Numbered from the stretch's first letter, positions 19,723-29,918 are shown. The stretch: DNA of 64,000 nt from Bartonella henselae str. Houston-1 (GCF_000046705.1 NC_005956.1:868001-932000); one strand, 5' to 3'. A program made the numbers and translations. Notes: generated by a model not told the origin, from the sequence alone.

Positions 19723-20208
19723 TCAGCGCTTTGAGAATTGGAAAGAACGACGCGCTTTTGCTTTACCGTATTTTTTACGTTCAACAACACGGCTATCACG
19801 AGTAAGAAAGCCCCCCTTTTTCAAGATTGTGCGAAGTTCTGGTTCGTAATAGGTTAAAGCTTTGGAAATGCCATGGCGCACTGCACCGGCTTGTCCAGAA
19901 AGACCACCGCCTGCAACGGTTGCAATAATATCAAATTGAGTATCTCTGTTTGTTGCAACAATTGGCTGACGAAGAATCATCCTAAGAACAGGACGCGCAA
20001 AATATTTGTCAAATTCTTTATTGTTAATGGTGATTTTTCCAGAGCCAGGTTTGATCCATACGCGCGCAACAGCATCTTTACGTTTTCCTGTTGCATAGGC
20101 ACGCCCTTGTGAATCAAGCTTTTGCACATGGACAGGAGCGATATTTTCATGAGTTTCTGCAGTATTTGTTACGACACTAAGCTCAGTAAGGGAATTAATT
20201 TCAGCCAT
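19723..20208 (-). CDS. rpsI: 30S ribosomal protein S9
   Basis: Small-subunit ribosomal protein whose C-terminal tail reaches the P-site t[23 protein letters not shown] and the basic C-terminus [16 protein letters not shown] are diagnostic. ATG 20208 has an AAGGATTG site; 161 residues. It begins right after rplM (TGA at 20211-20213) in the universal L13-S9 pair. Confidence 0.96.
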   Translation of the reverse strand: MAEINSLTELSVVTNTAETHENIAPVHVQKLDSQGRAYATGKRKDAVARVWIKPGSGKITINNKEFDKYFARPVLRMILRQPIVATNRDTQFDIIATVAGGGLSGQAGAVRHGISKALTYYEPELRTILKKGGFLTRDSRVVERKKYGKAKARRSFQFSKR

Positions 20209-20210
20209 AA

Positions 20211-20675
20211 TCAAGCAATCCTTTTGTTTTTGCGATTTAAAGCACCAACGTCAAGAGCTTCGGGTTGTTGTGCCGCATGCGGGTGCTGGCTTCCAGCGTA
20301 AACACGGAGATTCTTCAATTGGCGACGACCGAGAGGCCCACGAGGAATCATACGTTCCACAGCCTTTTCAACAACACGTTCAGGAAAACGTCCTTCAAGA
20401 ATTTGCCGCGCTGTACGCTTCTTAATTCCACCAATATAACCTGTATGCCAATAATATTTTTTATCTGTATATTTCTTTCCGGTGAGAGATATTTTGTCTG
20501 CATTGATCACAATAACATTGTCACCATCATCAACATGTGGAGTAAATGTAGCTTTATGTTTGCCACGTAAGCGGTTAGCAACAAATGCGGCAAGACGACC
20601 TAAAACGAGGTTCTCTGCGTCAATAATAACCCATTTTTTCACCACTTCAGTTGGCTTTTGTGAAAAAGTTGCCAT
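20211..20675 (-). CDS. rplM: 50S ribosomal protein L13
   Basis: Early-assembling large-subunit protein. [20 protein letters not shown], the [15 protein letters not shown] segment and [19 protein letters not shown] match the family over its whole length (154 residues). ATG 20675 is chosen; an upstream in-frame extension to 20744 has no similarity. It is co-transcribed with rpsI. Confidence 0.96.
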   Translation of the reverse strand: MATFSQKPTEVVKKWVIIDAENLVLGRLAAFVANRLRGKHKATFTPHVDDGDNVIVINADKISLTGKKYTDKKYYWHTGYIGGIKKRTARQILEGRFPERVVEKAVERMIPRGPLGRRQLKNLRVYAGSQHPHAAQQPEALDVGALNRKNKRIA

Positions 20676-20968
20676 AGAAGTATCCTTTATTGGGCCCTTT
20701 AAACGAGGGCATTTTTGTTGTTTTGCGTTGAAAATTGTTATCATAGCGAAATATTTAACGCATATTGTCTGTTCTGATATAATGTCTTTTGATTTACGTC
20801 AAGGAAAAATAAAAACTTATAAAACAGCACTTTATGAATGAGGTATTTTGATACCATATATTAGGAGGTGCTTATGTATATTTTAAGTTAGAATGAATAC
20901 TGCAAAAGACGATTTTATCTTGAATGCGTGATTGTATTTTATTTGCCTTCATTATAAAATGAGCACTA

Positions 20969-22753
20969 ATGCATCGGTCTCGTTATTTTCTCAACGTTCA
21001 GTCTTCTGCGTGTGGTCAGGCTTGGTTAGATGCCCTTGATATTCAAGGGATAAATAATGCGCGCGCCATTTCTCAAAAATTTGGTTTTCCAGATCAATTA
21101 GCCCGTGTTCTCTCGGCAAGAGATGTGGATGAATCTGAAGCTGTTGCTTTTATCAATCCAACATTGCGCACACTTATGCCTGATCCAAAAAGTTTTACGG
21201 ATATGCAATACGCAGCAGAGCGCATCGTGAAAGCTATTCTGAAGCAAGAGAAAGTTGCAGTTTTTGGTGATTATGATGTTGATGGTGCTTGTTCATCGGC
21301 ACTCATAGCGCGCTTTTTGCGTTATTTTGGTGTCGAAGTAAAAATTTATATTCCTGATCGTATTGTTGAAGGATATGGCCCGAATGAGCAAGCAATGAGG
21401 ATGTTGGTACAACAAGGCGCTCATTTGATTATTACAGTTGATTGTGGTGCGAACAGTCCAGATGCAGTAAAAGCAGCGAGGCTTGCAGGTGCTGATGTTG
21501 TCGTTTTAGATCATCATCAAATGTCAGAGGTTCATCAAGAAGCTGTTGCTCTTGTTAATCCTAATCGCCCAGATGATTTTTCTGGACAGGGGCATTTGTG
21601 TGCTGCTGGCGTTGTCTTTGTCACGTTAGCATGGGTTCATCATTTATTGCGAAAGAAGAAATTTGTAGAAGAACTTCCTGATCTTCTCAGTATGCTTGAT
21701 CTTGTTGCATTGGCGACCATATGTGATGTCGTTCCATTACAAGGAGTTAATCGTGCTTTTGTGGTAAAAGGGCTCCAAGTTGCGCATTCTATGCATAATC
21801 CTGGAATAGCGGCTTTAACAAAGGTTGCACGTATAGGTGAGCCACTTAATAGTTTTCATTTAGGTTTTTTGTTAGGTCCTAGAATTAATGCGGGAGGGCG
21901 TATTGGCGATCAGGCTTTGGGAGCACGTTTGTTGAGCTGTGAGGATAAAGGGGAAGCTGACAGAATAGCAGAACAATTGAATCAACTGAATCAAGAACGT
22001 CAGGAAATGGAGGCCATTCAATTAGCACAAGCAGAATCTTATATTGATTCTCTTTATCAAGATCGAGAAAAACCGCTATCGCTTGTAATTGCCCATCAAG
22101 AATGGCATCCAGGAATCATTGGTCTTCTTGCATCCCGTTTAAAAGAGCGTTTTTTTTGTCCTGTTTTTGCCATTGCTTTGAAAGAAAATGGAAGCGGCAT
22201 AGGATCAGGACGCTCAATTAGTGGCATAGATTTAGGAGCACTTGTTCGTGAAGCTGTTACGTTAAATTTATTAGAAAAAGGGGGGGGGCATAGTATGGCA
22301 GCAGGGATCACAATCCAATCGACAAAAATTGAAATTTTTCGAAAATGGCTGGAAGAGAGAGTCTCTTTAAATGTTTCACAGTTGCATGCTGAAAAGTCTC
22401 TTAATATAGATGGTTGCCTTTCTGCTTCTGGGGCCAATAAAGCGCTTTTTGATATGATTGAAAAAGCAGGACCATTTGGTTCGGGGAATACGACACCTGT
22501 TTTTGTTCTGCCTTCTCACCGATTAATGAATCTGTGTGAGGTTGGTAAAGGGCATCTCCGCTTTATTATGTCTAATATGGAAGGAAAAAAGCTGCAAGGA
22601 ATAGCTTTCCGTGCTGTAGGGACATCGCTTGGTTATTTTCTTTCTGGAAATGTTGGTGAAATGATCCATGTGGCCGGTAATATTAGTTTAAATTATTGGA
22701 ATGGAAATATCAGTCCACAACTTCGCGTTATTGATGCAGCTGCAGTGATATGA
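20969..22753 (+). CDS. recJ: Single-stranded-DNA-specific exonuclease RecJ
   Basis: A 594-residue 5'-3' ssDNA exonuclease used in recombination and mismatch repair. The DHH-family metal motifs are present: FGDYDVDGACSSALIARF, TVDCGAN, VLDHHQMS and CDVVPL. The DHHA1 motif GGGHSMAAG follows and then the C-terminal OB-like domain. The GGG of this last motif is encoded by nine consecutive G (22280-22288), a slippage-prone tract. It is convergent with parE. Confidence 0.95.
   Translation: MHRSRYFLNVQSSACGQAWLDALDIQGINNARAISQKFGFPDQLARVLSARDVDESEAVAFINPTLRTLMPDPKSFTDMQYAAERIVKAILKQEKVAVFGDYDVDGACSSALIARFLRYFGVEVKIYIPDRIVEGYGPNEQAMRMLVQQGAHLIITVDCGANSPDAVKAARLAGADVVVLDHHQMSEVHQEAVALVNPNRPDDFSGQGHLCAAGVVFVTLAWVHHLLRKKKFVEELPDLLSMLDLVALATICDVVPLQGVNRAFVVKGLQVAHSMHNPGIAALTKVARIGEPLNSFHLGFLLGPRINAGGRIGDQALGARLLSCEDKGEADRIAEQLNQLNQERQEMEAIQLAQAESYIDSLYQDREKPLSLVIAHQEWHPGIIGLLASRLKERFFCPVFAIALKENGSGIGSGRSISGIDLGALVREAVTLNLLEKGGGHSMAAGITIQSTKIEIFRKWLEERVSLNVSQLHAEKSLNIDGCLSASGANKALFDMIEKAGPFGSGNTTPVFVLPSHRLMNLCEVGKGHLRFIMSNMEGKKLQGIAFRAVGTSLGYFLSGNVGEMIHVAGNISLNYWNGNISPQLRVIDAAAVI
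22280..22288 (+). repeat. G9 homopolymer inside recJ
   Basis: Nine G encode the three glycines of the conserved GGGH motif at about codons 438-440 of recJ. Gain or loss of one G would truncate RecJ within its DHHA1 domain. Confidence 0.9.
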
Positions 22754-22774
22754 GAAGAATATTTTCTGAAATTA

Positions 22775-24832
22775 TCAGATATCTAGATTTGAAGCAAAAG
22801 TAGAGTTTTCCTGTATGAATCGAAACCGTGCTTCTGGTTTTGTTCCCATTAAGCTTTCTACAGTGTTTTTGGTTTCTTGCACTTCTTCTGCATTAATAGA
22901 GACGCGTAGCAGTGTACGTTTTTGAGGATGCATGGTGGTTTCTTTAAGCTGTTCAGCACGCATTTCACCAAGTCCTTTGAAACGTCCAATTTCAATTTTA
23001 GCTTTTCCAGTGAATTCAGTTTTTAATAATTCATCTTTATGAGTGTCATCACGTGCGTAAGCGACTTTCCCTCCTTGCGATATTCTGTAAAGGGGAGGCA
23101 CAGCAAGGTATAAATGTCCCTGACGAATAAGATCGGGCATCTCTTGAAAGAAGAAGGTGATGAGCAGTGAGGCAATATGAGCGCCATCAACATCTGCATC
23201 TGTCATAATGATAATACGTTCATATCTGAGATCTTTTTCGCGATATTTGGAGCGCGTTCCACATCCAAGAGCAAGTATAAGATCACCAATTGTTTGGCTT
23301 GAGTTCATTTTTTCGTGTGCAGCACTGGCTACATTTAAAATTTTTCCACGAAGAGGTAAAATTGCTTGGTTTGCTCTATTGCGCGCTTGTTTAGCCGAAC
23401 CACCAGCAGAGTCACCTTCAACAATGAATAATTCAGCACCAGCAGCACAGTTTTGGCTACAATCTGCTAGTTTACCGGGGAGACGTAATTTACGTACAGC
23501 TGTTTTTCGATTTATTTCTCTGTCTTGGCGCCGTCTAACGCGTTCCTCAGCACGTTCAACAACCCAATCAAGAAGTTTTGTTGATTCTTGTGGAGAATTT
23601 GTCAGCCAATGATCGAAAGGATCGCGTATTGCATTCTCAACGATACGCTGAGCTTCGATTGTCGCTAATCGATCTTTGGTTTGTCCGACAAATTCGGGAT
23701 CTTTAATAAACACTGAAAGTATTGCAGAAGTTGAAATCATAACGTCATCAGACGTAATGATAGCAGCGCGCTTATTTCCTATTAATTCAGCGTAAGATTT
23801 CAATCCGCGCAAAAGAGCTTGACGCAGTCCCATTTCGTGTGTTCCACCTTCTCCGGTGGGAATAGTATTGCAGTAAGACTGTACATGGGAATCGCCACCA
23901 TGCCAGGCGATAGCCCATTCAACAGAGCCATGACCATTAGAGTGTTTTGTTTTGCCAGAAAAAATTTCTGATGTTACCCGATATTCATCTTTCAATGATG
24001 AGAGTAAATAATCTTTAAGTCCATCTGGGAAATGAAAAACAGCTTTTTCGGGAATATTTTTTGTATTTTCAAGTAAGACAGGATCACAATTCCAACGAAT
24101 TTTTACACCACCAAAAAGATAAGCCTTGGAGCGTGCCATTTTATAAATTTTTTCTGGATCGAAAGCTGCTTTTTCACCAAAAATTTTACTATCAGGGTGA
24201 AAACGAACACGCGTGCCGCGACGATTATAGACATCACCCAAATCTTCCAATCCAGATTGAGGAATACCGCGCGAGAAGCGTTGTCGGTAAAGTTTGCGTT
24301 CTCGTGCTACTTCAACTTCCATATAGTCAGAGAGAGCATTGACAACAGAAATTCCTACACCATGAAGTCCACCAGCTGTTTGATAAGCTTTGCCATCAAA
24401 TTTACCACCTGAATGGAGTTGTGTCATAATGACTTCAAGAGTTGATTTTCCCGGCATTTGAGGATGATTTTCGACAGGAATACCGCGTCCATTATCTGTA
24501 ACTGTTAAATAGCCGTTTTTCTCTAAGGACACATCAATGAAGTCCGCATAACCAGCAACTGCTTCATCCATTGCATTGTCAATGATTTCGGCAAATAAAT
24601 GATGAAGTGCTTTGCTGTCTGTCCCACCAATATACATTCCAGGACGTAAACGCACGGGCTCTAGCCCCTCAAGCACACGAATAGATAGCGCGTTATAGTC
24701 GTTTTCTTGCGTATCTTTTCTCGAATTCGCTGCTTCTGAACTCAGCGAGGGGGAAAGATTTTTTTCTTTTATATTTATGCTAAACTGAGCATTATTTAAA
24801 ATACTAAAAAGATCTTTGTTTTTATCGCTCAT
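22775..24832 (-). CDS. parE: DNA topoisomerase IV subunit B
   Basis: ATPase subunit of the decatenating type II topoisomerase. The GHKL ATP site has EIIDNAMDEAVAG and AGGLHGVGISVVNALS. The TOPRIM domain has LFIVEGDSAGGSAKQ and MTDADVDGAHI, and GRFKGLGEMRAEQLKETT lies near the C-terminus. The 685-residue length and the short insert-free TOPRIM fit ParE better than GyrB. It is convergent with recJ. Confidence 0.92.
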   Translation of the reverse strand: MSDKNKDLFSILNNAQFSINIKEKNLSPSLSSEAANSRKDTQENDYNALSIRVLEGLEPVRLRPGMYIGGTDSKALHHLFAEIIDNAMDEAVAGYADFIDVSLEKNGYLTVTDNGRGIPVENHPQMPGKSTLEVIMTQLHSGGKFDGKAYQTAGGLHGVGISVVNALSDYMEVEVARERKLYRQRFSRGIPQSGLEDLGDVYNRRGTRVRFHPDSKIFGEKAAFDPEKIYKMARSKAYLFGGVKIRWNCDPVLLENTKNIPEKAVFHFPDGLKDYLLSSLKDEYRVTSEIFSGKTKHSNGHGSVEWAIAWHGGDSHVQSYCNTIPTGEGGTHEMGLRQALLRGLKSYAELIGNKRAAIITSDDVMISTSAILSVFIKDPEFVGQTKDRLATIEAQRIVENAIRDPFDHWLTNSPQESTKLLDWVVERAEERVRRRQDREINRKTAVRKLRLPGKLADCSQNCAAGAELFIVEGDSAGGSAKQARNRANQAILPLRGKILNVASAAHEKMNSSQTIGDLILALGCGTRSKYREKDLRYERIIIMTDADVDGAHIASLLITFFFQEMPDLIRQGHLYLAVPPLYRISQGGKVAYARDDTHKDELLKTEFTGKAKIEIGRFKGLGEMRAEQLKETTMHPQKRTLLRVSINAEEVQETKNTVESLMGTKPEARFRFIQENSTFASNLDI

Positions 24833-24915
24833 GGCGTTTGATTATATACCTCATGAAAATAAAATCTCAATAAAAGTGAATTTTATGCCTGTTTTTTATT
24901 TAAAAATCAATGCAT

Positions 24916-25653
24916 TTAGGAAATATCAATTATTGGTCCAAAAATTTGTTCAAAGGATTGTTTTAGAGCAATATCAATATCGTGCATTTTTGTAGGTAAA
25001 CCTAGATCAAGAAAGCTTGTTACACCGTGATTTGTGATACCACAGGGAACAATTCCTGAATAATGGGCTAAATTAGGATCAACATTGATAGAAACGCCAT
25101 GAAAACTCACCCATTTGCGCACTCGAATACCAATAGCTGCAATTTTATCTTCTGAATAAAGGCTGTTTTGTGTTGATTGGCAACTGTGCCTTTGAACCCA
25201 GACCCCAACGCGATCTTCGCGGCGTTCACCTTTAATATTAAATTTTGCAAGCATTTGTATGATCCATTCTTCTAATGCACTAATAAAAGCACGAATGTCT
25301 TGTCTTCGGCGTTTTAGATCAAGCATGATATAAGCAATACGTTGTCCTGGACCATGATATGTAAATTCACCACCACGTCCTGCCTCATAAACAGGAAATA
25401 AATGAGGTGTTAAAAGATCTTTTTTCTTCGCACTTGTACCAGCTGTATAAAGGGAAGGATGCTCAAGAAGCCAAACTTGTTCATGTGCATTTTGTGCCAA
25501 AATATTCTCTACACGCTCTTGCATATAACGCAACGCTTCGGGATATTCGACCAAGTTATTAGTTACTTTCCATTCAACGGGTGGATTTCCAGATATTGCT
25601 TTAAACTGATCTGGTAAATAACTACGGTCAGTATATTTCAATTCAAATGTCAT
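24916..25653 (-). CDS. lipB: Octanoyltransferase LipB
   Basis: Moves octanoate from ACP to lipoyl domains in lipoate synthesis. [20 protein letters not shown] and [15 protein letters not shown] (catalytic Lys of the family) are present, and the acyl-cysteine lies in [12 protein letters not shown]. 245 residues. No partner lipA lies nearby in this window. Confidence 0.94.
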   Translation of the reverse strand: MTFELKYTDRSYLPDQFKAISGNPPVEWKVTNNLVEYPEALRYMQERVENILAQNAHEQVWLLEHPSLYTAGTSAKKKDLLTPHLFPVYEAGRGGEFTYHGPGQRIAYIMLDLKRRRQDIRAFISALEEWIIQMLAKFNIKGERREDRVGVWVQRHSCQSTQNSLYSEDKIAAIGIRVRKWVSFHGVSINVDPNLAHYSGIVPCGITNHGVTSFLDLGLPTKMHDIDIALKQSFEQIFGPIIDIS

Positions 25654-25800
25654 AAGTAATATTTATATTGGTGTTCAAGTTTGTGTTTGTAATCAGTAAA
25701 AGAATTATAGAGTAAGATATGAAATTCTTCATTAAAATTGGGTAATACGGTAATAAATTTTATTAAGAAAATTCGCTATCTTGTAAAATTTATACCCATT

Positions 25801-26652
25801 TTACCATCGTCCTGTGGCACCACCACCACCAGATGATCCTCCACCACCTCTAAATTCTCCTCTTCCTGAATGACTACCATAGATTCCACCAGAATGTCTA
25901 TTGCCGGCATTTAAATTTAAAAACCAAGGTGTAAAAATGATCCCCATCCAGAGATATTTTTTGGGACCTACTTTTTTTCCAAAAATCATTGCAAGAATGG
26001 GCAGGACAAACATGATAAAAAAGATTAAAAATACGATTGTATTTGCTATCATTTCTTCTTTTTCAACTTGTTTACGTTGTTCTTCAACAATTTTAGCTTT
26101 TTCCTTGATTCGAAAAGAAAAATCAGAATCACTTTCTGTAATAACGTTGATAATTGCATGAACTGCTTCAACGATTCCTTTTTGATAATTGCCTTCACGA
26201 AAATTAGGAAGAACAAAGCTATTAATAATAACTGCGGAAAGAGCGTCTGTTAGCACTCCTTCCAAACCGTAGCCAACTTCAATACGCATTTCACGTTCAT
26301 TCGGTGCAATGACAAGTAATACACCATTATTGATCTGTTTTTGACCTAATCCCCATTTACGGAAAAGAGAATTGCTATATGTTTCTATATCGTTCCCTGA
26401 AAGGGTAGGAAGAGTTACAATAGCAATTTGATCTCCAGTTTTCTCTTCGAGTTCAGCCAATTTTTCTGTTAAATTCTGCTTTGTTGCATTATCGAGCAAA
26501 TGAGCTACATCGTTAACATAGCCAGTTAAGGGAGGAAACTTGATTTGCGAACAAGCTCCCCCTCCCAATACCGTAAGCAAATACAGAAATCCAATAAAAG
26601 CCAATAAATATTGAAAAACACTACGTTGCATAAAATATTGAAAGAATTTCAT
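25801..26652 (-). CDS. TPM domain membrane protein (YgcG-like)
   Basis: 283 residues: an N-terminal hydrophobic signal or anchor (about residues 12-32), the extracytoplasmic TPM domain (FPPLTGYVNDVAHLLDNATK, then EEKTGDQIAIVTLPTLSG and ERMRIEVGYGLEG-like strands), membrane segments near residues 205-240, and a glycine-rich tail ending GGGGATGRW. Such proteins accompany LemA and are thought to act at the envelope; some TPM domains aid photosystem repair or phosphatase activity. Its ATG overlaps the LemA stop as TAATG. Confidence 0.85.
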   Translation of the reverse strand: MKFFQYFMQRSVFQYLLAFIGFLYLLTVLGGGACSQIKFPPLTGYVNDVAHLLDNATKQNLTEKLAELEEKTGDQIAIVTLPTLSGNDIETYSNSLFRKWGLGQKQINNGVLLVIAPNEREMRIEVGYGLEGVLTDALSAVIINSFVLPNFREGNYQKGIVEAVHAIINVITESDSDFSFRIKEKAKIVEEQRKQVEKEEMIANTIVFLIFFIMFVLPILAMIFGKKVGPKKYLWMGIIFTPWFLNLNAGNRHSGGIYGSHSGRGEFRGGGGSSGGGGATGRW

Positions 26653-27296
26653 TAATTAAAATTAACCTTCGGTGTTTGTTGGCTATTGTCATCAATCGTG
26701 AATGTTGGCATAGGTTTAGCATCACGAAACCATAATTTTGCCCAAAGCATTGTTGGCATTGTTTTTAGTGCAGTATTGTAGATACGTACTGTTTCAATAT
26801 AATCACGGCGTGCAACAGAAATCCTGTTTTCAGTTCCTTCTAATTGTGATTGAAGAGCAAGGAAATTCTGATTTGCTTTAAGATCAGGATAATTTTCAAC
26901 AACAGCCATAAGACGTGAAAGTGCACTTGATAAATTTGCTTGATCGTTGAGATATTGTTGCATAATTTCTGGGTTATTCAACATATCGGCATTAATGTTT
27001 ATTTGTGTTGCTTTTGCACGTGCTTCAACAACATTAGTAAAAACAGCTTGTTCATGGGTAGCATAGGCTTTGACAGTTTCCACGAGATTAGGAATGAGGT
27101 CTGCACGGCGTTGATATTGGTTAAGCACTTCACTCCATGCTGCATGTGCTTTTTCTTCATTGGTTGGGATCGTATTAAATCCACAGCCACTTAAAAATGG
27201 TATTAAAAACGCTAAGAGGATAGGGATTGAGAATCGTCTTAACATTTTAAGCATAGGATAAGTAAATATAATTGAAGCATTTCGTACATTTAACAT
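26652..27296 (-). CDS. LemA family protein
   Basis: A 214-residue envelope protein with a hydrophobic leader and a lipobox-like LSGCGFNT. The helical LemA core includes WSEVLNQYQRRADLIPNLVE, TNVVEARAKATQI and NYPDLKANQNFLALQSQLEG, which is diagnostic. ATG 27296 has a GGAG site 8 bases upstream. It forms a two-gene unit with the TPM protein; the shared role is unknown. Confidence 0.9.
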   Translation of the reverse strand: MLNVRNASIIFTYPMLKMLRRFSIPILLAFLIPFLSGCGFNTIPTNEEKAHAAWSEVLNQYQRRADLIPNLVETVKAYATHEQAVFTNVVEARAKATQININADMLNNPEIMQQYLNDQANLSSALSRLMAVVENYPDLKANQNFLALQSQLEGTENRISVARRDYIETVRIYNTALKTMPTMLWAKLWFRDAKPMPTFTIDDNSQQTPKVNFN

Positions 27297-27855
27297 AAAG
27301 CTATCTCCGCGACTATTTCAATATATTATATAGGATGTATCTTTTTTATAAAAAGTATTTTGAATTTTGTAAAAGATATTTCATGAAGAAATTTATACCT
27401 TTATAAGTTTTTATCATTCTTAAATGATTGCTTGCTATTTAAATAAAAATACCTCTGTAAATACCCATTTATAAAATAATAAATTATACTGTGTAATATA
27501 AATATTGATTATTATTGCAACAGAGTAAGCTCTTTCTGCCTTTTGAGTTAGAAATCTCTTGTTTTTTGGAGGTAACAATGGAGAGAGAGAAAGTTTTAGA
27601 TGACCTTGGAGATAAGCATTTGAAAATTTTATTCTAACATTTTTAAAATATAAATAAGAACAACATTCTAAAAAAATAAATGATTTTCTTTGAGAAAACA
27701 ATATATTAGCTTAAGTAATTTTCGTCACACAAAAACAAAGTTTTGTTGATAAGTGTGTATGCAATGAGAGGAAAATAATTTTCTACTCTCTTTATTTCAA
27801 TCTACTCTTATAATGAAGGATATTTAGGTCCACTAAATTCAGTTGTGTTTGGGGA
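27297..27855. other. AT-rich non-coding stretch at the island edge
   Basis: About 560 bases between lemA and the first phage tail remnant. It contains the lemA promoter region and no convincing ORF, RNA or repeat. Confidence 0.4.
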
Positions 27856-28017
27856 GGACGCATTTGGTTTGACCGTGATTTGAATTCCAACGGTAATTTA
27901 CAACTGGGCAAGTTGCGGGTGGAATTTGATGCAGAAGAAGTGCTCCCTCTAGAAGACTTAAGCTTTGGCAGCCGGCGCAATGGAGCTTACTTTAATCGGC
28001 TGGTGCAAGATATCTAA
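27856..28017 (+). pseudogene. Phage tail sheath C-terminal fragment (P2 FI-like)
   Basis: Without any start, the frame reads IWFDRDLNSNGNLQLGKLRV, then FDAEEVLPLEDLSFGSRRNG and AYFNRLVQDI, ending at TAA 28015-28017. This resembles the final strands of contractile tail sheath proteins. It lies directly upstream of the tube gene as in P2-like phages. Only the last 50 or so residues remain. Confidence 0.45.
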
Positions 28018-28082
28018 AAGAAAATGACGCATACTTTTGGCGATACGCTTGAGGGTTATCGCAAAGCAACAAGGAGTGATGT

Positions 28083-28600
28083 ATGACTTTAAGAATTGTT
28101 CGTGGTTTTACCCTGATTGTTGATGATGATGTCAATCTCCATCTTGATCTTGAAACCCTCAAATTGCCTACGTTAGAAGAAATCACAGAAACCTATCAAC
28201 CAGGGGGCTCTGATATGCAAATTGATGTGAGTGGTCTTGGTGTCAAAGCATTAAATTTGCAAATGAAAATCCGCAGTCACACCTCTGAGGTCATCGGTAT
28301 TTTTGGTGGTCCTCCTGGTCTTCGTCATAAATTTACCGGCAAAAAGCATGTGGTGTCTGAAGAAGATGGGCGCGAGCTGAGCATTCCATTGATGTCACAG
28401 GGTGCTTAGTCAAAGTCGATAGCGAAGGCTTAACGGCTGGAAAGGCCACAGGCTATGATTGCGAGATCAAAAATATTTGGGACTATACGGAATTTTCGGA
28501 TGGTTCTGTTTTACACCGCTTTTTCTTTAAACGAGGCGGTTGGCTCGTGCGCAATGGACAAGAGATCGGTGAACGGCGCCGCTCTATTCTCAATTTATAG
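28083..28600 (+). pseudogene. Phage major tail tube protein (P2 FII-like), frameshifted
   Basis: From ATG 28083 the reading MTLRIVRGFTLIVDDDVNLH, LKLPTLEEITETYQPGGSDM and LNLQMKIRSHTSEVIGIFGG has the layout of P2 FII tail tubes. It stops at 28409. A neighbouring frame continues without a gap as VKVDSEGLTAGKATGYDCEI and IWDYTEFSDGSVLHRFFFKR to TAG 28598-28600, the expected C-terminus. One indel near 28395-28410 explains the break. Confidence 0.65.
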
Positions 28601-28609
28601 GAATTGATC

Positions 28610-29079
28610 ATGACAAGTTTACAAACCAGCCTTGATGTAGAGCTCCAAGTTCCCCTGTTTATAAGGAGAGTGATGGCAAAGAGTTGACACGGCAAAAATT
28701 GACCTTTTATCGTCCAAACTTCAAGCAGGCACACCAATTAGCCGTGTTGATTAGACTGCAGCTGGCAAAGCTCGTTTTGTTTTGCCTACCTTAGGAGAGG
28801 ATACAACAACACTGTGCAATGATGTTCTTTTTCTTAAGCTTTGTGAGGTATTGCTCACCCATGAGGCTATGGAGGGAATAGCCGTGCTTTTAGCCAATAT
28901 GTCTCGTGAATCTGTTGAATTGATTAATCGTCTTGATGTTATCGATATGGTTGCAGTGTTTAAGGCTTTTTTTGCTTTTTTACGCAACGCCAATCCTCTC
29001 AACTGGACAACTTGGAGCAGAGCTAGCCCTTTATTACCACTGGTCTCCTTTAGAGATCAATCAGATGGATTGGCTTGAT
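28610..29079 (+). pseudogene. Phage tail assembly protein (P2 gpE-like), multiply frameshifted
   Basis: ATG 28610 begins MTSLQTSLDVELQVPLFI and then hits a stop. A second frame reads KESDGKELTRQKLTFYRPNF followed by KQAHQLAVLI. A third gives LPTLGEDTTTLCNDVLFLKL and continues through SRESVELINRLDVIDMVAVF, ending after 29000. The three parts join into one plausible tail assembly protein located between tube and tape genes, as in P2. At least two frameshifts are present. Confidence 0.55.
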
Positions 29080-29145
29080 GTGATTGCCTATCGGGAAGAA
29101 TTAGCGCGCCTCAAACAACAAGAATATGAAAGCCAATTAGGATAA
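28990..29145 (+). pseudogene. GpE-type (P2 E') tail protein remnant
   Basis: The segment LGAELALYYHWSPLEINQMD followed by WLDVIAYREELARL matches the short P2 GpE signature (a hydrophobic-HW-P...WRE-type pattern). It overlaps the end of the preceding tail assembly frame in a different frame, as E and E' do in P2. Here the offset is +1 rather than the usual -1, so programmed frameshifting is probably no longer possible. Confidence 0.5.
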
Positions 29146-29148
29146 GAT

Positions 29149-29373
29149 GTGATCATGGATGTTTCCCTTGTTGTGCGTTTTGTGAATCATCTGCAAGAGG
29201 GGATCGCTTCTGCCAAGCGAGACTTAAAAGTTTTCAGTAGCGATGTTGCGCATTTCCAACAACAAACACGAAAGCATTTTAAAGGGTGGTTTGCCCCTGA
29301 TCACTTGAAGGAAGCAACAGCCAATGCAGAAAATGCTTTTATCCATGCGCGTGGGCGCATGGTGGGCTCTTGA
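29149..29373 (+). pseudogene. Phage tail tape measure N-terminal fragment
   Basis: 74 residues (SLVVRFVNHLQEGIASAKRD, VAHFQQQTRKHFKGWFAPDH) look like the start of a tape measure protein and sit where that gene belongs in a P2-like module. The frame ends abruptly at RMVGS, where the sequence joins the opposite-strand helicase fragment near 29367-29375. A full tape measure gene would be many hundreds of codons. Confidence 0.45.
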
Positions 29374-29918
29374 TGGGGAAGAGGTTTTTTTATCGATTTA
29401 AGAACAACTTCTTTTTTTGTTGCATAGGTTTGCCAGTCTATACGACTGTTTTCCATATGACGAAGGTCAATACGATAAATGGGTATCGCTTGTCCTTTAA
29501 TCATTGCATTCACATTATCACTTAATTCCACTTCAGTGCTATCAACGAGAAGGCGATATTTAAAGATCTTTTTTCCAGATTCTGCGATAAAGCTATCAAT
29601 ATCCTTTTTACTGATCTGATGATCTGCTTTATAAAACTTACATTGAATAGCCACATAGCTCTCTTGATGACGAAGCTTGGCAACCAGATCAATGCCGATA
29701 TCATTTTTATTCCAATCCTTACGCTCTTTTGCCCATTCATAATAGCTCTCAACCTTTTCATAACGTCCATAATGCAGAGGGTCATGCATAAGATATTTGG
29801 TAACAAAATCTTCAAAAATTTTTCCCCATACAACATTTGAGGTTGTTTGATCACGATAGGATTGTAAGAGAGAGCGTAAAGTGATTTGTTCATTATCAGA
29901 ATGATGAGGGCGAAGCAT
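29366..29918 (-). pseudogene. Truncated helicase with N-terminal Mrr-like nuclease domain
   Basis: From ATG 29918 (GGAG site upstream) the protein reads GKIFEDFVTKYLMHDP, NDIGIDLVAKLRHQESYVAI and then QCKFY, the Asp...Gln-x-Lys pattern of Mrr-type restriction folds that precede large SF2 helicases. After KKPLPHQE, where a helicase Q-motif region should continue, the frame becomes the reverse complement of the tape measure fragment. So the gene is cut about 185 codons in. The remaining domain might still fold, but the helicase is lost. The readable frame runs on to 29301. Confidence 0.6.

Noticed and set aside
22096..22437. 113-codon minus-strand ORF inside recJ
   Set aside because: It lies wholly within the intact recJ gene and shows only mirror-coding composition.
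27435..27701. 88-codon minus-strand ORF beside lemA
   Set aside because: Low-complexity, Phe- and Lys-rich, no ribosome site and no family features.
28933..29145. Programmed frameshift joining tail assembly and GpE frames
   Set aside because: The relative offset is +1, not the -1 used in P2, and both genes are already broken, so a recoding signal cannot be claimed.
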